Assembly: GCA_031841125.1 (NCBI GenBank)
Contig: CM063113.1
Span: forward strand, 56,289,211-56,353,210
Source of the DNA: Acanthococcus lagerstroemiae
Taxonomy: Eukaryota > Arthropoda > Insecta > Hemiptera > Eriococcidae
Length of the DNA stretch: 64,000 bases
Reading direction: 5' to 3'
In this document: positions 13,701-28,700 of the stretch, one piece after another
How the letters are laid out: each line of letters starts with the position of its first letter
Numbering within the stretch: the stretch's first letter is position 1
Translations under genes and position numbers: made by a program
Notes under the pieces: generated by a model
The model's input: the letters and a program-made list of their open reading frames with translations, nothing else
What the model was told of the DNA's origin: nothing
Databases searched by the model: none

Positions 13701-16700
13701 GAAAAGTGAACTGAAAATGTTGGCGATCGGATAATATTGACATGTGACGTTTTGTTCTCCCTCCAACCTCCTTAGGTGGGACTCTAATGAGTCGGATCCA
13801 AAAATTGCTTTCAAAATTGAATCTAACAACCTTGAAAACTTATGAATTCAGTAGTAGGTATCATTGAAATTACCATTTTTTTAGCGGAAAATCCCTGTGC
13901 TCGGACTCGAACCCACTTTGGCGGGACCCCAACTGGTCGGCTCTAAAATTGCCGGCAAATTGGAATTTAGCGACCTTGAAAAACAGAAACTGCATGCAAT
14001 CTCATTATGACCATTATTTTGCTGTGTAACTCACCTTCGGTAGAATTCGTGTGGATCGAATTTTAAACTTATCCTGAGACTCTCGCCGCTCGCGAACCAA
14101 CAACCCGAAAATGTGGAGAGACATGCAGACGAACGGACCGAGACATGTAGGTCAACCGACCCAGTCGACGGACAGAAACATCATGAATTAAATTCAGGGT
14201 CATGAGAGCTAAGCAGATTTTAGTTCTCGGCTTCGTGATCGTCTAGTCTGCGAGAAAGATTTTGACTCCTCTATGCTGTGCCTGGGCTTTCAGTTCAGTT
14301 GTTTTGCCGGCAGGCGCGATGGTGGCAAAAGAAACAGTTACTCTTTCTAAGAAAACATTCTAGTCGAAAATATTTCGAAAAAAAAGAAATAGTGGAAAAG
14401 TCATGCAGTCTGAAATAGTCGCGAAAGTCTCGAAGAGTTTTGAGGAATCTTTAATTAAAAAGAGTCTTAAATGCCTTGAATGAGCCTTGAGCAACAATTT
14501 CAGCGTTTCTTGAGAAGTTTTTAAAAATCTGGGAATATTTTGAACAAGTTTTGAAAAGTTATTGATGAGTTTTCGAGGAGTCTTAGAAATGATCTAGTTT
14601 GGAAGGGTCTTGAAAGTCTTCAGCGAGGCCTGAAAAATGTTGACCAGTCAAGTAAGGCAGTAGAGAGAGTCTACGGGTGTTTTGAGAAGTCTTGATCGAT
14701 GAATCTTGCAGACTTCCGAGTAAATCTGAATAGTCGTAGAACAAGTGTCAAGCAATATTTTTGAGTCTCAGAGAAATTCGAAAGAAGCTTGTAGAGTCTG
14801 AAACGAATCCGGGGGAGCTTGAAAGATTCTTAAATTGGCATGGTAGAGTCGTAGCTAGTCCCAAGGAATTTACTCTCCTCACGAGGTGGAAGTGTAGATC
14901 GTATTGTAGTGAGTGTTTTTAATAATCTAGAAATAATGGCTCAATTGAGAATCCAGTTAGTTGAGAAAAAAAAATCGATAGCTTATTTTAGAAATTGTTT
15001 TCATTTTTAACATTAAACGTTAGCAGCACCTCGCTTATCTGATGCCATATCTTGAGAGCATAAACACGTTTCTAATATTTAAAGTGAACGGGGTGCAATC
15101 CTTATCTTGTCTGAATTACCCCCTTCTCAATTGCTTCCTGTAACCACTACTGCCTGTCAGTCTTACGGACTGGTTTGTTCAATGGCTCATTGGTCTTCTC
15201 TCGATTTAGCTGACTGTTGATGTGTTTGATTTGACCCTACGGATGCAATTTTTCGAATTTGCCTCCGGCTATTCACCTGGCGTTCTTTTCCCGGAGAGGG
15301 CAGACCTTAAAGTCAGGTTCTTCGTGATGTCCGTTAGTTCACCTACTTGTCAGTCAATCTTAACTGGCCTCCATCTCCGGAATTACTACTTCTTCGACAC
15401 TCGCCAGTCTAGATCCTAGCTCTAAGATCTCTGGAGCTCTGTATCTTGTACGCTTTCATTTCTTCCCTTTTCTGTCTCCTAAGTAAGAACTCAAGCTTTA
15501 TCCTCGCTACCCAAGTGCCACGATTTTGGAACCAAGAACCAAAATGACCAATTTCCATTCAACCATTCTGCTAATGTGAGCTATGTAAACTGAAACAAGG
15601 GAAGCACATCCGTATCATTTGTCGATCTGGGGCACTTTGTGTCGTTCACTTATGGTTTTCTTGGTGAATAGATGAGCCGAAACAATCGGCAAAGGAATTG
15701 AGCCCCAAAACAGCCAGAGGATGAAGCCTTCGAGTTTGAGTTGCAGACTTTAATTGACCGTGTTTTATTTATTTATTTATTTTTTTCAGGAACGAGAAAA
15801 CTGGAGTAGTTATAGCAAGAAGTAGTCAGCCGGAAGTAGGTTGGTTCGGTTGGCGATCCAACGACGACGAGAAGCTGCTGAAGAAGATCGCCGATGCCTG
15901 CGCTACCAAGCAGAATCCAAATCCGGTACGATTTGTGCATTACCAGCTCAGTATTCGTGTCCAGTAGGCTCTAGTACTGGTTTGAATGACTTTAATGCCG
16001 CTTACCAACGATCGTTTATTCCGCAGAGATTACTGGTAATGGATGCCCGCTCGTATACCTCGGCAGTGGCCAATCGTGCTCGAGGCGGAGGCGTCGAATG
16101 TTTGGAATACTACCCGAACTCCATAATACTGTTCATGAACTTGGCTAATATCCACTGCATACGTAAAAGTTTTCACCAGCTCCGAGGACTGTGCTCTTCG
16201 CCGCCGGATGAGGCAAAGTGGGTCACTTCTCCGAGCTACTCGTACGCCTACTTTATGTTTTTAAACCGCGTTGCATGTAATAGGCCTGAGCTAACGAGGT
16301 GACTCTTCTCCCTGTTTCCGGTTCTGCAGCTGGCATACGCATTTGGATTCGACCAAGTGGATCACACACATGTCGCTACTGATACAGACTGCGAAGCGAG
16401 CGGTCACCGCGGTGGACAAAGACAATCAACCGGTGTTGGTTCACTGTTCTGACGGCTGGGATCGAACGACTCAGATAGTATCGTTAGCGGAACTGTTGCT
16501 GGATCCGTATTATAGAACAATAGAGGTAAATATACTGGCTTTTCGGTTGCGCTATTGGACTAGTGGCTTGGTCGCCAGCGCCAGGCCATCTAGTTGACTG
16601 CTGTGTCGCTGAGATAGGGTGTTAGAAACGGAGGGTATAATCGACGTCCACCATGTTTGTTTCCGACCTTATCATACGAAGAGAATTAAATGAAATTTAG

Positions 16701-19700
16701 ACGGAAACTTCGTAACCTATACATATGTACTGTAAATCAACTGTACACATCCACTCAATGATAACACCAGAGACAGACATGGACGTCCATTATACCCTCT
16801 GTTTCTAGTACCCTAGCTGAAATTTAGACTCTTTATGTTGCTGACGTATAGTTAATTCAGTAGGCAGTTAGGAGAAACAAAAACAACGGGAGGTGAACAT
16901 GCGTGTACGGAACACTAATGTCTGGTCCATTTAAGAAACATAATTTGCAACCCGCAATACACATCGATAGCATGGGCATTATGAAGTTGGAGGGGAAGGA
17001 CGAGTTCATCGCATGCAGTGTTCCTTATCAGAGTTGCGCCGTAAAGAAATTAGGTTTATTAAATGGACCAGACTTCATGCCAAGAGTAAGCTCTCTTCTT
17101 CAGTTGCCAATATTAAGGCTTAAAACGATGGTGTTGACAACACTGTCAGGATTTACATCATGGCAGTGTTGTCAACACCATCTTTTTAAGCCTCTATATT
17201 GGCAGTTGGAAAGAAGAGTGCTTCCTACAGGCATACGTAAAATGTTTAGTTGTACAGATCATGACAGTGTTGCCAACACTATCGTTTTGAGCCTTGATAT
17301 TGGCAATTGGAAGGAAGAGTACTTACTCCTAACTTGTAGCCTAGTGCTCAGTACTGATCGTGACGGTGTTGCCAACACCATCGTTTGAAGCCTTAATATT
17401 GTCAGTTAGAAAGAAGAGTACCTACTATTGACATAGTGCTTAGTATACTGGCATGTTTACCTCAATCTTCACTTTTCAAATCAAAATATTCAAAATAAAC
17501 GTCCTCAAAGGCGTGTTGGGACCCCTCTCTCGTAGTTGGGGTTGTATCCGCTTTGATCGTTTATCTCCCCTGGAAGAAAGAAGAAAAAAAACAGTTCAGT
17601 CAGTCGATCAATGGTTGATTCTAACATCTGTATTTTGCTGCAGTGTAATCGTGTATCGTGTTGAGATTCCATATAATAGGTTATCTTGTTTCGGTTGACC
17701 TTTTCCCGAAAAGTGGTAGTGAAATTTGCAATCTCCATTGATGACGCCGGTGCTCGTGTCGTGTCCTCGGATAAATTTTTGTAGTCGGATTTGGAGAGCT
17801 TATCTTCTATTCATGACGGTATTGCGTGCGTAATTGCCACGATGCTTCTTTGCTGTTCTTTGTATTATTTGTGGTCTGCGTGGTAAACATTGTTGATAAG
17901 TATTGGCGTTAGATAAGAAACTGATTTTCATATTATTTTATACTCGACAAGAGCAAGAAAGAACAGCTTCGCAAAAGATCGAGCAAAACGATGCCGGATT
18001 TAGCATTTGAAATGGTGCACATTTTAAATATAGAAAATAGTTGTAGAATCATTAAAATCGTAAACAAGATTGATGGGTGACCTACTGTGTATTTATCAGA
18101 AGGTCGTTCATTATATACATTTGTAGATACAGGTGCTCTACGTGTTGCCATATTCCGTATTGACTTTCTATCAAATGACAGCACGAACGAAGAGCTAATG
18201 CGGTAATACCGACATCGCCCATTAGCAGAAATAATTAATAGGAATACGCGGAATGGTTGCCTAGTGCCTATTATATTGGAAAAAAAAAAAAAAAGGAAAT
18301 TGTATTTACATTACCTACTTTTTAGGTTGTTTTAAAAGGTGTGCGCGACACTTGTTTTTCTTTGTATTTCCTGTTCGTAACCAATCAAGGACTCTTGTGC
18401 AACGACGTCGAAAGGATTTTATTGTGAATTTTCGTGGCAAAATCGACTTAGGTAGCAATTTTCTGATATGTGAGGGTAGGGATAGGTTTCAGACACTTAC
18501 GGCAGCGAGGAGGCGATAACAGACATACAGCGAAGTTTAGCTAGAAAATTGGGGTTAAGGAACCGGTGAGGGTTGCTGGCTGGGTATATAATTCATTCGA
18601 TGGTTGATGAATGCACTAAAACTTGTAGAATTATTTTCAGGGCGTCCACCATCATGGATTGAAGTCAGTGGTCATAAAAGTCATGAATTCAATTGTGTAT
18701 CTAATTTGCTTTTTCCCGCCGAAAATCATGAACTTTCCGAATTCGAAAAAAAGAAGAATTTTTAATGTACATTTCCATGAATTTATTATTTTATCATCTT
18801 CCTTTTTAAATGTGCTCATCATCTTCCATTTTGAATGTGACCTCGAAAATATTAGCAAAGGACTAAATTGAACAAGTGTCACCGAAACGTCAAAATTAGT
18901 TATTTTTTTTGCAATTTAAGATCCCTAACATGAGTATTGTGAGCCCATGAAAAGAGTCATGAAAAGGTCATGAAAAAGGCATAAATTTCGCAAATTCATA
19001 TTTGGTAAACACCCTGGTTGTGAAGAGTCGCCGAAGACATCTTCAGGTTTGAAAAGACATATGGATTTAATTCGTCTTCAAGGAGCCTTGACAAATCTTG
19101 CTCAGCTTTAACAGCATAGTATGCATAGAAGTCTCAGCGAAGTCTAAACGAGTCTTAGTAAGGTCCTGATGTTTCTTAATGACTTCTAATATGGTCTTGA
19201 CGAGTCATCGTGCGCATTGTAAAAGTCTTCATCAGTGTTCATGCAAGGCCTCTTCAAATTTTCTACAAATTTTGAAAGAAAACCGAAGATAACGGCATCC
19301 TTTGCTTTGAATTTTGCCTCCAGTATTGTATACAGAAGGGATAGGATACTGGAGAGACCTTCCTTGGATTTTATATCCATTCTGAAATCCAAACAAATAA
19401 GATGGATGAATTAGAAACCAAGATCTACTTTTTACAATAGTGGTTTGTCAACGAAAGTGAACTTGGTAACGACTTCTGACCTGTTGATGAAAGAGCCCTT
19501 CACATTGAAGTTTGTCTTAAATATTCATTATCGAGTATCACGGAAGGCTTTATTTTGAATTATTTTTCTCGAATTTTGGATCGTATGCGAAAAAAGAATA
19601 AATTTGAGAACTTGACAGACTGGGGGCACAAAACACTGAAACGGGTTTTCAAACTCACTTTCAATTGCATTACGTGTACAGTTTGCAAAATTTTATCGAT

Positions 19701-22700
19701 AGTGTGGAACTGGACTAGTATCGAGCGTACATTCTTTGGATAATCTCAATCAATACTGAGTATACTTAAACGTGAACCTTGCTTCGCATTACTAGTTTCG
19801 AGTAGGCTTGCGTGCAAATCACTTGAGTTAGAATGTTTGACTCTAAATTTCCTGGCTATGATATGTCCTGGAATAACAACATTGCCCTCGCTGATGTGAA
19901 TCGAAGAATCAATCACAGTAGGTGAAATTCAGGATGCGTAGGAATTAAATTTTGTTTTTACCCTTCCTCCTCTTGAACAATTGTTGAAATTATGTTTATA
20001 CCCTCGAGATGGTTGTTCAGTTCTTTCAAATGTTGTTAGTGACAACTTGAAGCCGTAGAGACATTGCAGAAGGGGTGTTACGCTTCCTTAAAACTCATTC
20101 AGACACTGATACGACCCATTTAGATTCGGTTACGACTCTTTAAGGCTCTATTAGAATTCACTAAGACCGACATACACGTTATTGAAACTCATTCAACACG
20201 TTCAAAATTCGTTCGTGTAATTATGACCCCGACAGGATTTCATCGGCTTAGTGCCAAAAGGTTCCTCGTTTAATATATAATGAAAATCTTACAGGAGAGT
20301 GATAACATTACGTCTATCGTTTGAGTCGTATTAAAAGCACATTTTTTTGGAGGGAAGGGGGTTTACTGTAAAACTCAATCAGCAGTATAAAGCAACTTTG
20401 CACCGAAAAGAGCTTAAAATTACTTGTCAGACAATACCATTCTCGCAGAATTGAAAAAATCTTCACGAAGAACATATTTGCACCAAGCCGGAGATGCGGG
20501 AGACATATAAGTATTTTTTGAGATAGGGCTAGCTTCGTTACGATTCTGTCTGTCTCTGTTGTAATTTATTCAGATGAAGGTGAATTTCATCCACGCTATA
20601 TTAAGATTCATTCAGACTTTTTAAGAACTTAATTCAGACGTGTACGATCCAGTATAACTTCTTAAAACTAATTTAGCGTATTTTAGAACTTTTGTAACGT
20701 TACAACTTATTCAGATTCACCTCCGACGTCAGATTTAGCAAGATTGCGTTAAGATTCTTTTTGACTCTCAGAACCGATTTATGTCAGTTTACAACTCATC
20801 CAGCCTCATTTAAGACTTAGATACCTCACTTTCACTGTGACTCTAATTAGTGTCGCTGAAATTGGCTCGAAGTTGAAGCTGATGAGACATATTCATACAC
20901 CTTAAGAAAGCTTCGAGAGACGTATTCGGTCTTCGTTAGGACCAATGGATGACGGTTATCGGTTATGTTGCAGTATTTAGTTCAAACGATTAACCGTTAT
21001 CAGTGCAGTTCCGTTACCCTATTTATACGAATTACTGTAATCTATTGGTTTCGGTTATCAGTTCTATATTTATGTTGATATCTTTCGGTTGTCGGTATAC
21101 ACGGTGCAGTTAGAGAAATTTCACATTTCCGATTTTCGCCATGCTGGATACCATATTTTGAGTTTGAGAAAATTAAAACGAGAAAAAAGTTTCGATTTTG
21201 ATTTCGAACACCACGGGACAGCCAAAATACTATCACTACAAAGGTACAACATCTAAAATAGAAAAGGAGCATGAAACAGGCTGAAGACTTGAACGGTTGA
21301 GTGTAGTCAAGTTTCGGAATGACTCAAAAATGGGCCTAGAACTAATGTTAGAAATCTGGATATGTTTGTTCGCAGCTAGCCCTCTGTACTTAAAATACTA
21401 AAAGAAAACGTGTAATTCTAACAGTGTAATTTTAACAATGTAATTCTAACCAAAATATTGCCTCTTCTTTCCCCTTGGGTCTCGGACTTCGTCGCTTGCT
21501 CCGGCCTCTCATAACTACACTGAACGAACACCATCAAAATCCAAGATTAAAGCTCCTCTCTCTCGCGCTCTTTTCTTTCCTTATTCCCCATATTTATTAA
21601 AATGAAGTTCGTTAGTATCATTATCATTTTTAATATTATTGATGAACAACTACATTAATAACTATCTGTAGGGTACCCGTAAGAGGCGTTAATGGCTCCG
21701 GGGCTCTTGAAAACAAAAATAATATTAAACCAATTATTATTTGCAGAATTGTAAGTTCATAAATTGCGAGAGAGAGAGAGAAAGAAAGAAAGAAAAAAAG
21801 TAAGAACCCTAAAAACAAAACTGACCAAGATAATGATTACTAATAATGGAACTTTTTTCGTACAGTTTTCGGTTATCGGTTTAATTTGGTTGTTCGACTC
21901 AAAACGGTAAAGAATTCTCGGTTTTGTTTTTTATTCCATTGGTTGACGGTTTTCGGTTGCTTGCAGGTTTTCATTCGATTATGGTTATTTTTCCTGTGTC
22001 AAGATTTTTGGTTTGACAGCTCTGGCTTAGGACTCATCAAGACCACCAAATCACCTTAAGGTTGCGATATAACTCTTAGATTTATTCAGGCTTCCGTAAA
22101 ATTGATTCTACCCCTACCCAGGCACCTCCAGAATATTTTGAATCAGTTTTCTTCACAAAACCTTATCAGTCTATCTCTCTTTCATTTCTTTTACCACAGT
22201 TGTATGGTCCTAAAATGCTCTTTCCTTCCAATTTTCTTTCTTCAATTTGGCTGTTGAAAACACCCATAATGATGAGTTGATTTTTATTTCTTATTCATTT
22301 TTGTCTGTGTAATTACTAAGTAGTTCATGAAATTTTTCAGCCTCTTCGTCTTCAGCCGTTGGTGTGAGCTGAGCGTAAACCTGAATTGTTTAAGTTCTGT
22401 TTTTATCAATTTCCATTCTATCCAAAAGTCCCATAAATTGTAGTACTTTTTGTTTCCACTTCTGATCCACTGTAAGACCTACTCCCCTTCGCCCTTCATA
22501 ATTCCCTTTATAGCATAAGAGGTTGCCCCTTTTCGTATTTATTATATTTTCCCCACCTCTTCGTGTTTCTGCTAGTCCAAGGATCTTTATGTTTGTCTTA
22601 CTGTAGAGCTATTTCTAGCTCCCATAGATTTTCATTGCTTTTTAAGGTTCAAACATTGAAGGCTGGCGATACCCAGTGTTTTTTCACATACTTTTTCATT

Positions 22701-25700
22701 ATTTCTAACGTTAGTAGCTCGTGTGGCTGTTGCAATTTCTTGTCTTTTTGAGGGGTCTAGTCTTTCATGCCCTCACTGATTAAGCGTGACTGGGCAAGTA
22801 GACTCCTTAGGACTCTGTAAAACTGATTATGTCATTCTGCTTGAGGAACCGTGTCGGTGTTGACTGTTGATTGCTGTGTATGGTAGTATGAAATATTTGT
22901 GTTTTGGGGAGAGACTCATTGATTCCTGAAAGAGGAAGGTTGCAAGTAGTTAAGCCCGCTGAAACTCGAATTTTGATGATTTCAACGCGGATTTATTTTG
23001 ACCATAAAAAATCTGCAAATCGACAAAGTGGAACCTGTTTTACTCAGAATGACACATTTACACTCATCGAAAATGCTCTAATACTTATCCACAGCTTTTT
23101 GAGATTCTTGTAAGTCATTTAAACTTCGCGAGCTGCTTTTTTCTATTAATTACACGTCAAGTTTGAGTATTGCCATGTATTTGGCACTTACATTCGTATT
23201 TGTATTCTTGTCAACAGGGCTTTCAAGTACTGTGCGAACGAGAGTGGTTGGACTTCGGGCATAAATTCGCAGATCGGTGCGGTACCGGTGACGACCCTAA
23301 CGAAAAGTGTCCCGTGTTTCTGCAATGGCTGGACTGCGTCCATAATATTCTAGAACAATTTCCTTGTGCATTTGAATTTTCGAAGCGATACTTGGTAAGC
23401 GAAAGTTTCATATAACTCGGTTAATTCTGAATATTCACAGTTGTCTAGTGATTTGGGTCCGTTGATCAGTTTCTTATCGAAAATGGACAAGTCGATCCTT
23501 CGACAATCGAGATTGTACTTCGTTTTCACCGAACTACTAAGGTAGTTCAGTAATTACTTATCCTTTTTCGCCCTACAAGAAAAACTATGCAACTAACGAA
23601 AAAACTGAACACATATTCGAAATTCTCTTTTTTTATATCTAGTCAACATATTCGCCTTTCATTGCGCCATACTTTTTCCTCCTATCGAGTATAAGTGTTC
23701 GAAAGCAGCTTGGTACCGGTCTGTGTCCAATTGATGGAAGGAGTTCCGAATAGCCTTTTCAACTGTTTCTACCGTATCAAATCTCTGTCCACTCAGCTGG
23801 TTCTTCAAATGTGCGAATGAATAGGAATCAGAGGGTGCCAAGCCGGGACTATGTTGCGGATAGTAAAGACTATAGAGAATACCTGGCAGAAAATAAAAGA
23901 CTGCCTACAACAGGTATCTGTAGATACACTTGGATTACTCCCCAGAAAACAAAATTCGGACTGGTTCAATGAAAATGAAGAAGCAAAGCCATGACATGGC
24001 TCTGAGTTAGCCGAACTGCAGAAAAACTGCCAAAGACTACCGTAAGGCCAAAGGTGATGTACAGCGTATTACGCGGCAGCTGTCAAATAAATGGTTTCGA
24101 GAAAAAGCAGCTGAAATACAAGAGCTGGCCGATACACATAACAGTGGAGCATTCTACAAAGCTGTAAATGCCATCTATGGACCTGCACGAAATACCATCT
24201 GCCCAGTTAATGATGAACAAGGCACACTAATGCAAGCAGGAAGCTGATATAACAGAGAGATGTAAGAAATATTACTGTAGTCTACTTAACCAGTCACCCT
24301 CTGTAAACCCAAAACTAATAGATGCTGCCCTAATACTCAGAAAAAGTGGAGCTAGCTGGGTGTCCTACCCTCAAAGAAGTGTATGGCGGTGGCAGGCTTA
24401 TAAGGGTTCTCCATCACCTATTCAGTAGGATATGAGAAGCTGGAACTGTAGCCAATGATTTCAAAGATGCTACGGTTGTGAACATCTATGAGCGAAAAGG
24501 AGACCGAGCAGATTGCACCAGTTACCCTGAAATTTCTTTATTGTATCTGGCGGGCAAGATTCTGGCAAGAATTATTATGGACCGGTTGCTTCCCACACTT
24601 GAAGCCTGTCTGCCAGAGTCACAAGCAGGCTTCCATCCTGACAGGAGTTCTATCAGTATGATTTTCACCTTACGCCAGATTCAAGAAAAAACCAGAGACC
24701 AACATTCATCGCTGCATGCAGTTTTTATTGACTTCAAAAAGGCCTTTGACGTGGTCAGTAGACAAGCGCTCTGGCAGATACTAAGAAAATTTGGATGCCC
24801 TCCGAAGCTTGTGGATATAATTGCCGACTTCCACAAAAACAATGAAGTACAGGCGGTAGCTGGGAGAATGTCACCGACAAATTCGAAATTGCCAACGGCG
24901 TGCGTCACGGATATGTAATGGCTCCATTGCTCTTTAACATAGTCGTGACTGCGTTCCTTATTAGTTGTGGACGTAAACTCCAGGACCGTGGGATTCAAAT
25001 CAGATATCGCACTGATGATGGTTTACACAACCTTGCCAGGCTCAAAAGTCAGAAGAACGTCCGAAGCCGCTTTGCCTCAGAACTACAATATGCTGATGAT
25101 GCAGTCATTCTGGGATACACAGTTGAGGAAGTACAGAGAATGACCCATATATTCGTCGAAACATACCAGAGCCTGGGAATGGAAGTGGACCATGCGAAAA
25201 TCAAGTTACTGGTTATGAGCCATGACGCGCCGTCAGCCCCTAGTCCCACTGTTAATGTTTCTGGAAACGCCATCGAAACAGTGGAGCGGTTCAGTTACCT
25301 CGGGAGTCTTGTAACGAATAACTGTAGTCTGGACTCGGAGATTAACCAGCGGTTAAGGAATGTTGGAAACGCGGTATACAGGCTGTAGCGGAGAGTATTG
25401 GACTGCAATGATCTGAAGAGCGAAACCAAAATTGCCGTCTACAAAGCCGTGATACTGCCCATCCTTATGGAAACGAATGTTAGACCCTCTACAGAAAACA
25501 CGTCAAAGTACTAGAAAAATTCCAGCCAAGACAACTACGAAATATCTTGCGAATTAAATGGTGAGACTGTGTTTCCAATGCGCGAGTACTTGAGCTAGCC
25601 AAATGTGACCCAAAACTGAGTGCATCTTAGACAGGAACCGGTTCTGTATGGAGAGATTGGCCATGGGTGGAGAGCATCTGGCGGCCAAATGCAGCGCTAT

Positions 25701-28700
25701 AAACATGTTTGGTACAAATGCTCCTAGACACCTGCGACAAATGTCACGACATAGAAAAAGGTTGCTACTTTTAGTCGGCAGATGCGCTACTGTATTAGTT
25801 GCGTAGTTTTTCTTGTAGAGCGGGGGGGGGGGTGTTATTGAACTACCTTAATACTTTCCCAGTTCGGTGAGAACTGAAGTCAAAGGAACGGTATCAAATA
25901 GACCCGTTTGTCGGCCATGTCGATACGCTCTTGCAGAGCGTCGAGCCTAAGTTTTTTGTTCGTTTACACCCGAACCTGTCAACAATGCTCACATCTATTT
26001 CGTTTTCCGCAGATAAAATTAGCCGAACACACGTACTCGAATCTGTTCGGAACGTTTTTATGTAACACGAGCGCCGAAAGACAGAATTTGGGCATCGCCC
26101 AGCGAACCTTCTCCATCTGGCGGTACCTGAACGCCCCGCATTTCCGCAATTACTTGTACGATAGAAACTCGTCCTCGGTGAGTAGTAACGTTCGCTCGCT
26201 TTTTTGACGTCCTCTCGATGTCTAGTCGCAGCCGCTCACTATCGTGCGTTGGTCGTTTCAGGTTCTGTATCCGAAGTGCACCGTACGGGACTTGCAGCTG
26301 TGGCGTGATCTGTACATCGACTTTGCGTACCTCAACCAGTGCCCCGATGACTCAACTCAGCTTAAGAAAACCAAGTTCGTTTTTCTATTTGTTTTGTTTT
26401 GTTGTGCAAGTCTTCCAGCCAGCTTAACTTCTAACTGATTTTCCGTTTTCGTGTTTTCGCAGCAGCCAAGCGGTCGAAACTGCCGATAGAAACGCCGCGC
26501 CGCAGGAGTTGGAAAGCGGAAGTCTGAATAATCTCGGCAACAACCTGGGCTCGATGCTCGAGTCGGCCATCAACTGTCAACCCGAAACGATAGTTGGCGG
26601 CGAAAGCGCAATCGCGGCCGGCGAAGACGTCTCGTCCGACTGCGAAGGCCATTTGTGCGCCGCCGTCGTCAACGGTAAAGAGGCGGCCGAGACGAGCACG
26701 TCGTCCGGCGATTACCGGTTGCAGCCTGCGCTGGCGGACGACGCGCGTAACGACGACGAGTCTGACGTCGAGGGCGACCGACGGCCCAACGACGAGACGG
26801 TCGTCCAAGATCCGCTTAAACTGTGTAATTTTATTAGTAGTAGCGTAAATAGCGAAAATAGTGATACCGTCGACGCATCCGACGCGCCCGCCTGCGATCT
26901 GTCCCACGAAGACGAAGGACTCCCGGTCGGCGCCGGCGACAGCGAAGTCGCCGCGACCTGCGTTCGCCTTCTGCGGGTCGCGGACGAGCCGAAGCCCTCC
27001 CGTGTCGACGGCACGGTTGCGGCGAAAGAACAAGGCTGTGATATTCTGTGTAATCGCGTCACAAACGGCGGTTTCGCGAGCTGTAACGGCGGCGGCCGTG
27101 CCGTTGACGACGACGGCGGCGACGACGACAACGACGACGACGAAGACAACAACAACGTCGACGACGAGTTGGTAATGAGACTGAACGGCAGCGACGCGTC
27201 CGTCGAGACGATCGTCGGCAACCACTGTGGCGAGATGAACGCGGCCAACGATTTATGCGAATACAAGTACGTGTGCGGTTGTTAGGCGAGATGGGGGCCA
27301 GTGGCGGTGACTTTCATGTGTTCGAAAGGGTGGGGGTAGCTTGCACGATTACCGTTGGACTGGTACCGGGGATGAGCTAGATCATTTCATTCGAGGTATA
27401 AAAGATCGTGATCTAAAAATTATGAGATTTTGGATTCGAATGATCGTTATCTTTTACTCATATGATCTGAAATCATGATGTAAATTGACAAAAATCGAGA
27501 GTTTATGAAAAAGATTACAAGATGATGATCTTTTTAGTGCACTGAATTCATGATCTTGTTCATGCCCGAGTTAGTGTGCCCTTCAGGACCCGTTAAATGT
27601 AACCTTATTGGGTGAAAACAGTCGAACCTCCACGGGGGGTGGGGGAAATCAACTACTTATTTGACAAGTCTAGACAGAGTCTCGGCTAATCATTACCTAG
27701 TGTCGGAGAGTCTAGTCTTGCCCGCGTCAAGATAAGTCTAAACAGAGTCTTGTAGAGTCTCAACAGTTTTAACCAGTCCTAAACAAGAGCAGCATCCTGA
27801 ACTATTTTCGAAATAGTTTTAACAAGTATGAATGAGCCATGCTAAATGTGAACATTAATGGATTTTGAAGAACATTCACTTAGTTTGGGGGGGGGGGGTA
27901 GTGAAGTTTTAACATGGCTTAGTAATTTTAAAGATAGTTGATACCACTGTAACTAGTCTCAACATAATCCAGACATTCAAACTGTTTTGGCTAAAGACCT
28001 AACATGTCGAAGTGAGTTCAATGAGTCTTCACATTACCTGAACGAATCGTGAAGAGCCTTCACGTAGTGTTGAAGAATTGTAATGAGTTTCAAAGTCTTG
28101 AAGAATGATGACAAGTACCGTCAAACTAACCTATAGTCTAAACGTCCAAACTATTCTGGCTAGAAGACTAGCTTGTCTGAGTGAGTTTTAGTGTGTTCAC
28201 ATTATAGAAATGAATGTTAATAGAACCTTTGCGTAGTATTGAAGAGAGATAATGAACGTTGACAACAGCTCTTCAACTAATCTCAACGCAGTCTAGATGT
28301 TCAAACTATTCTGACTGAAGGCCTGAAGTGTCGGAGTGAGTTTCAGTGTATTCTTATTATCTGAATGAATCTTAAAGAGCCTTCTCCTAGTCTTGAAGAG
28401 TGGTAAAAAAAAGTCTCAAGTCTCGAAGAATGTTTTACAGCAGTACTTCAACTAGTCTCAACAAAGTCTAGGCATCCAAACTATTCTGATTAGAGGACTA
28501 GTGTGTCTGAGTGAGTTTAATGCGTTTTCACATTATCTGAACGAATCTTAAAGAGCCTTCATGTAGTGTTGTAGTGTTGTAATAAGTTTTGAAAGTCTTA
28601 AAGAATGTTGACAACAGCACTTCAACTTGTGTCAATATAGTCTAAATGTCCGAACTGTTCTGACGAGAGGACTAGCGTGTGTAAGTGAGTTTTAGTGTGT

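Noticed and set aside
26431..27225. 264-codon open frame on the minus strand opposite MTMR exon 9
   Set aside because: It is a mirror of the GC-rich RNY-patterned sense exon; its Val/Ala-rich product has no motif.
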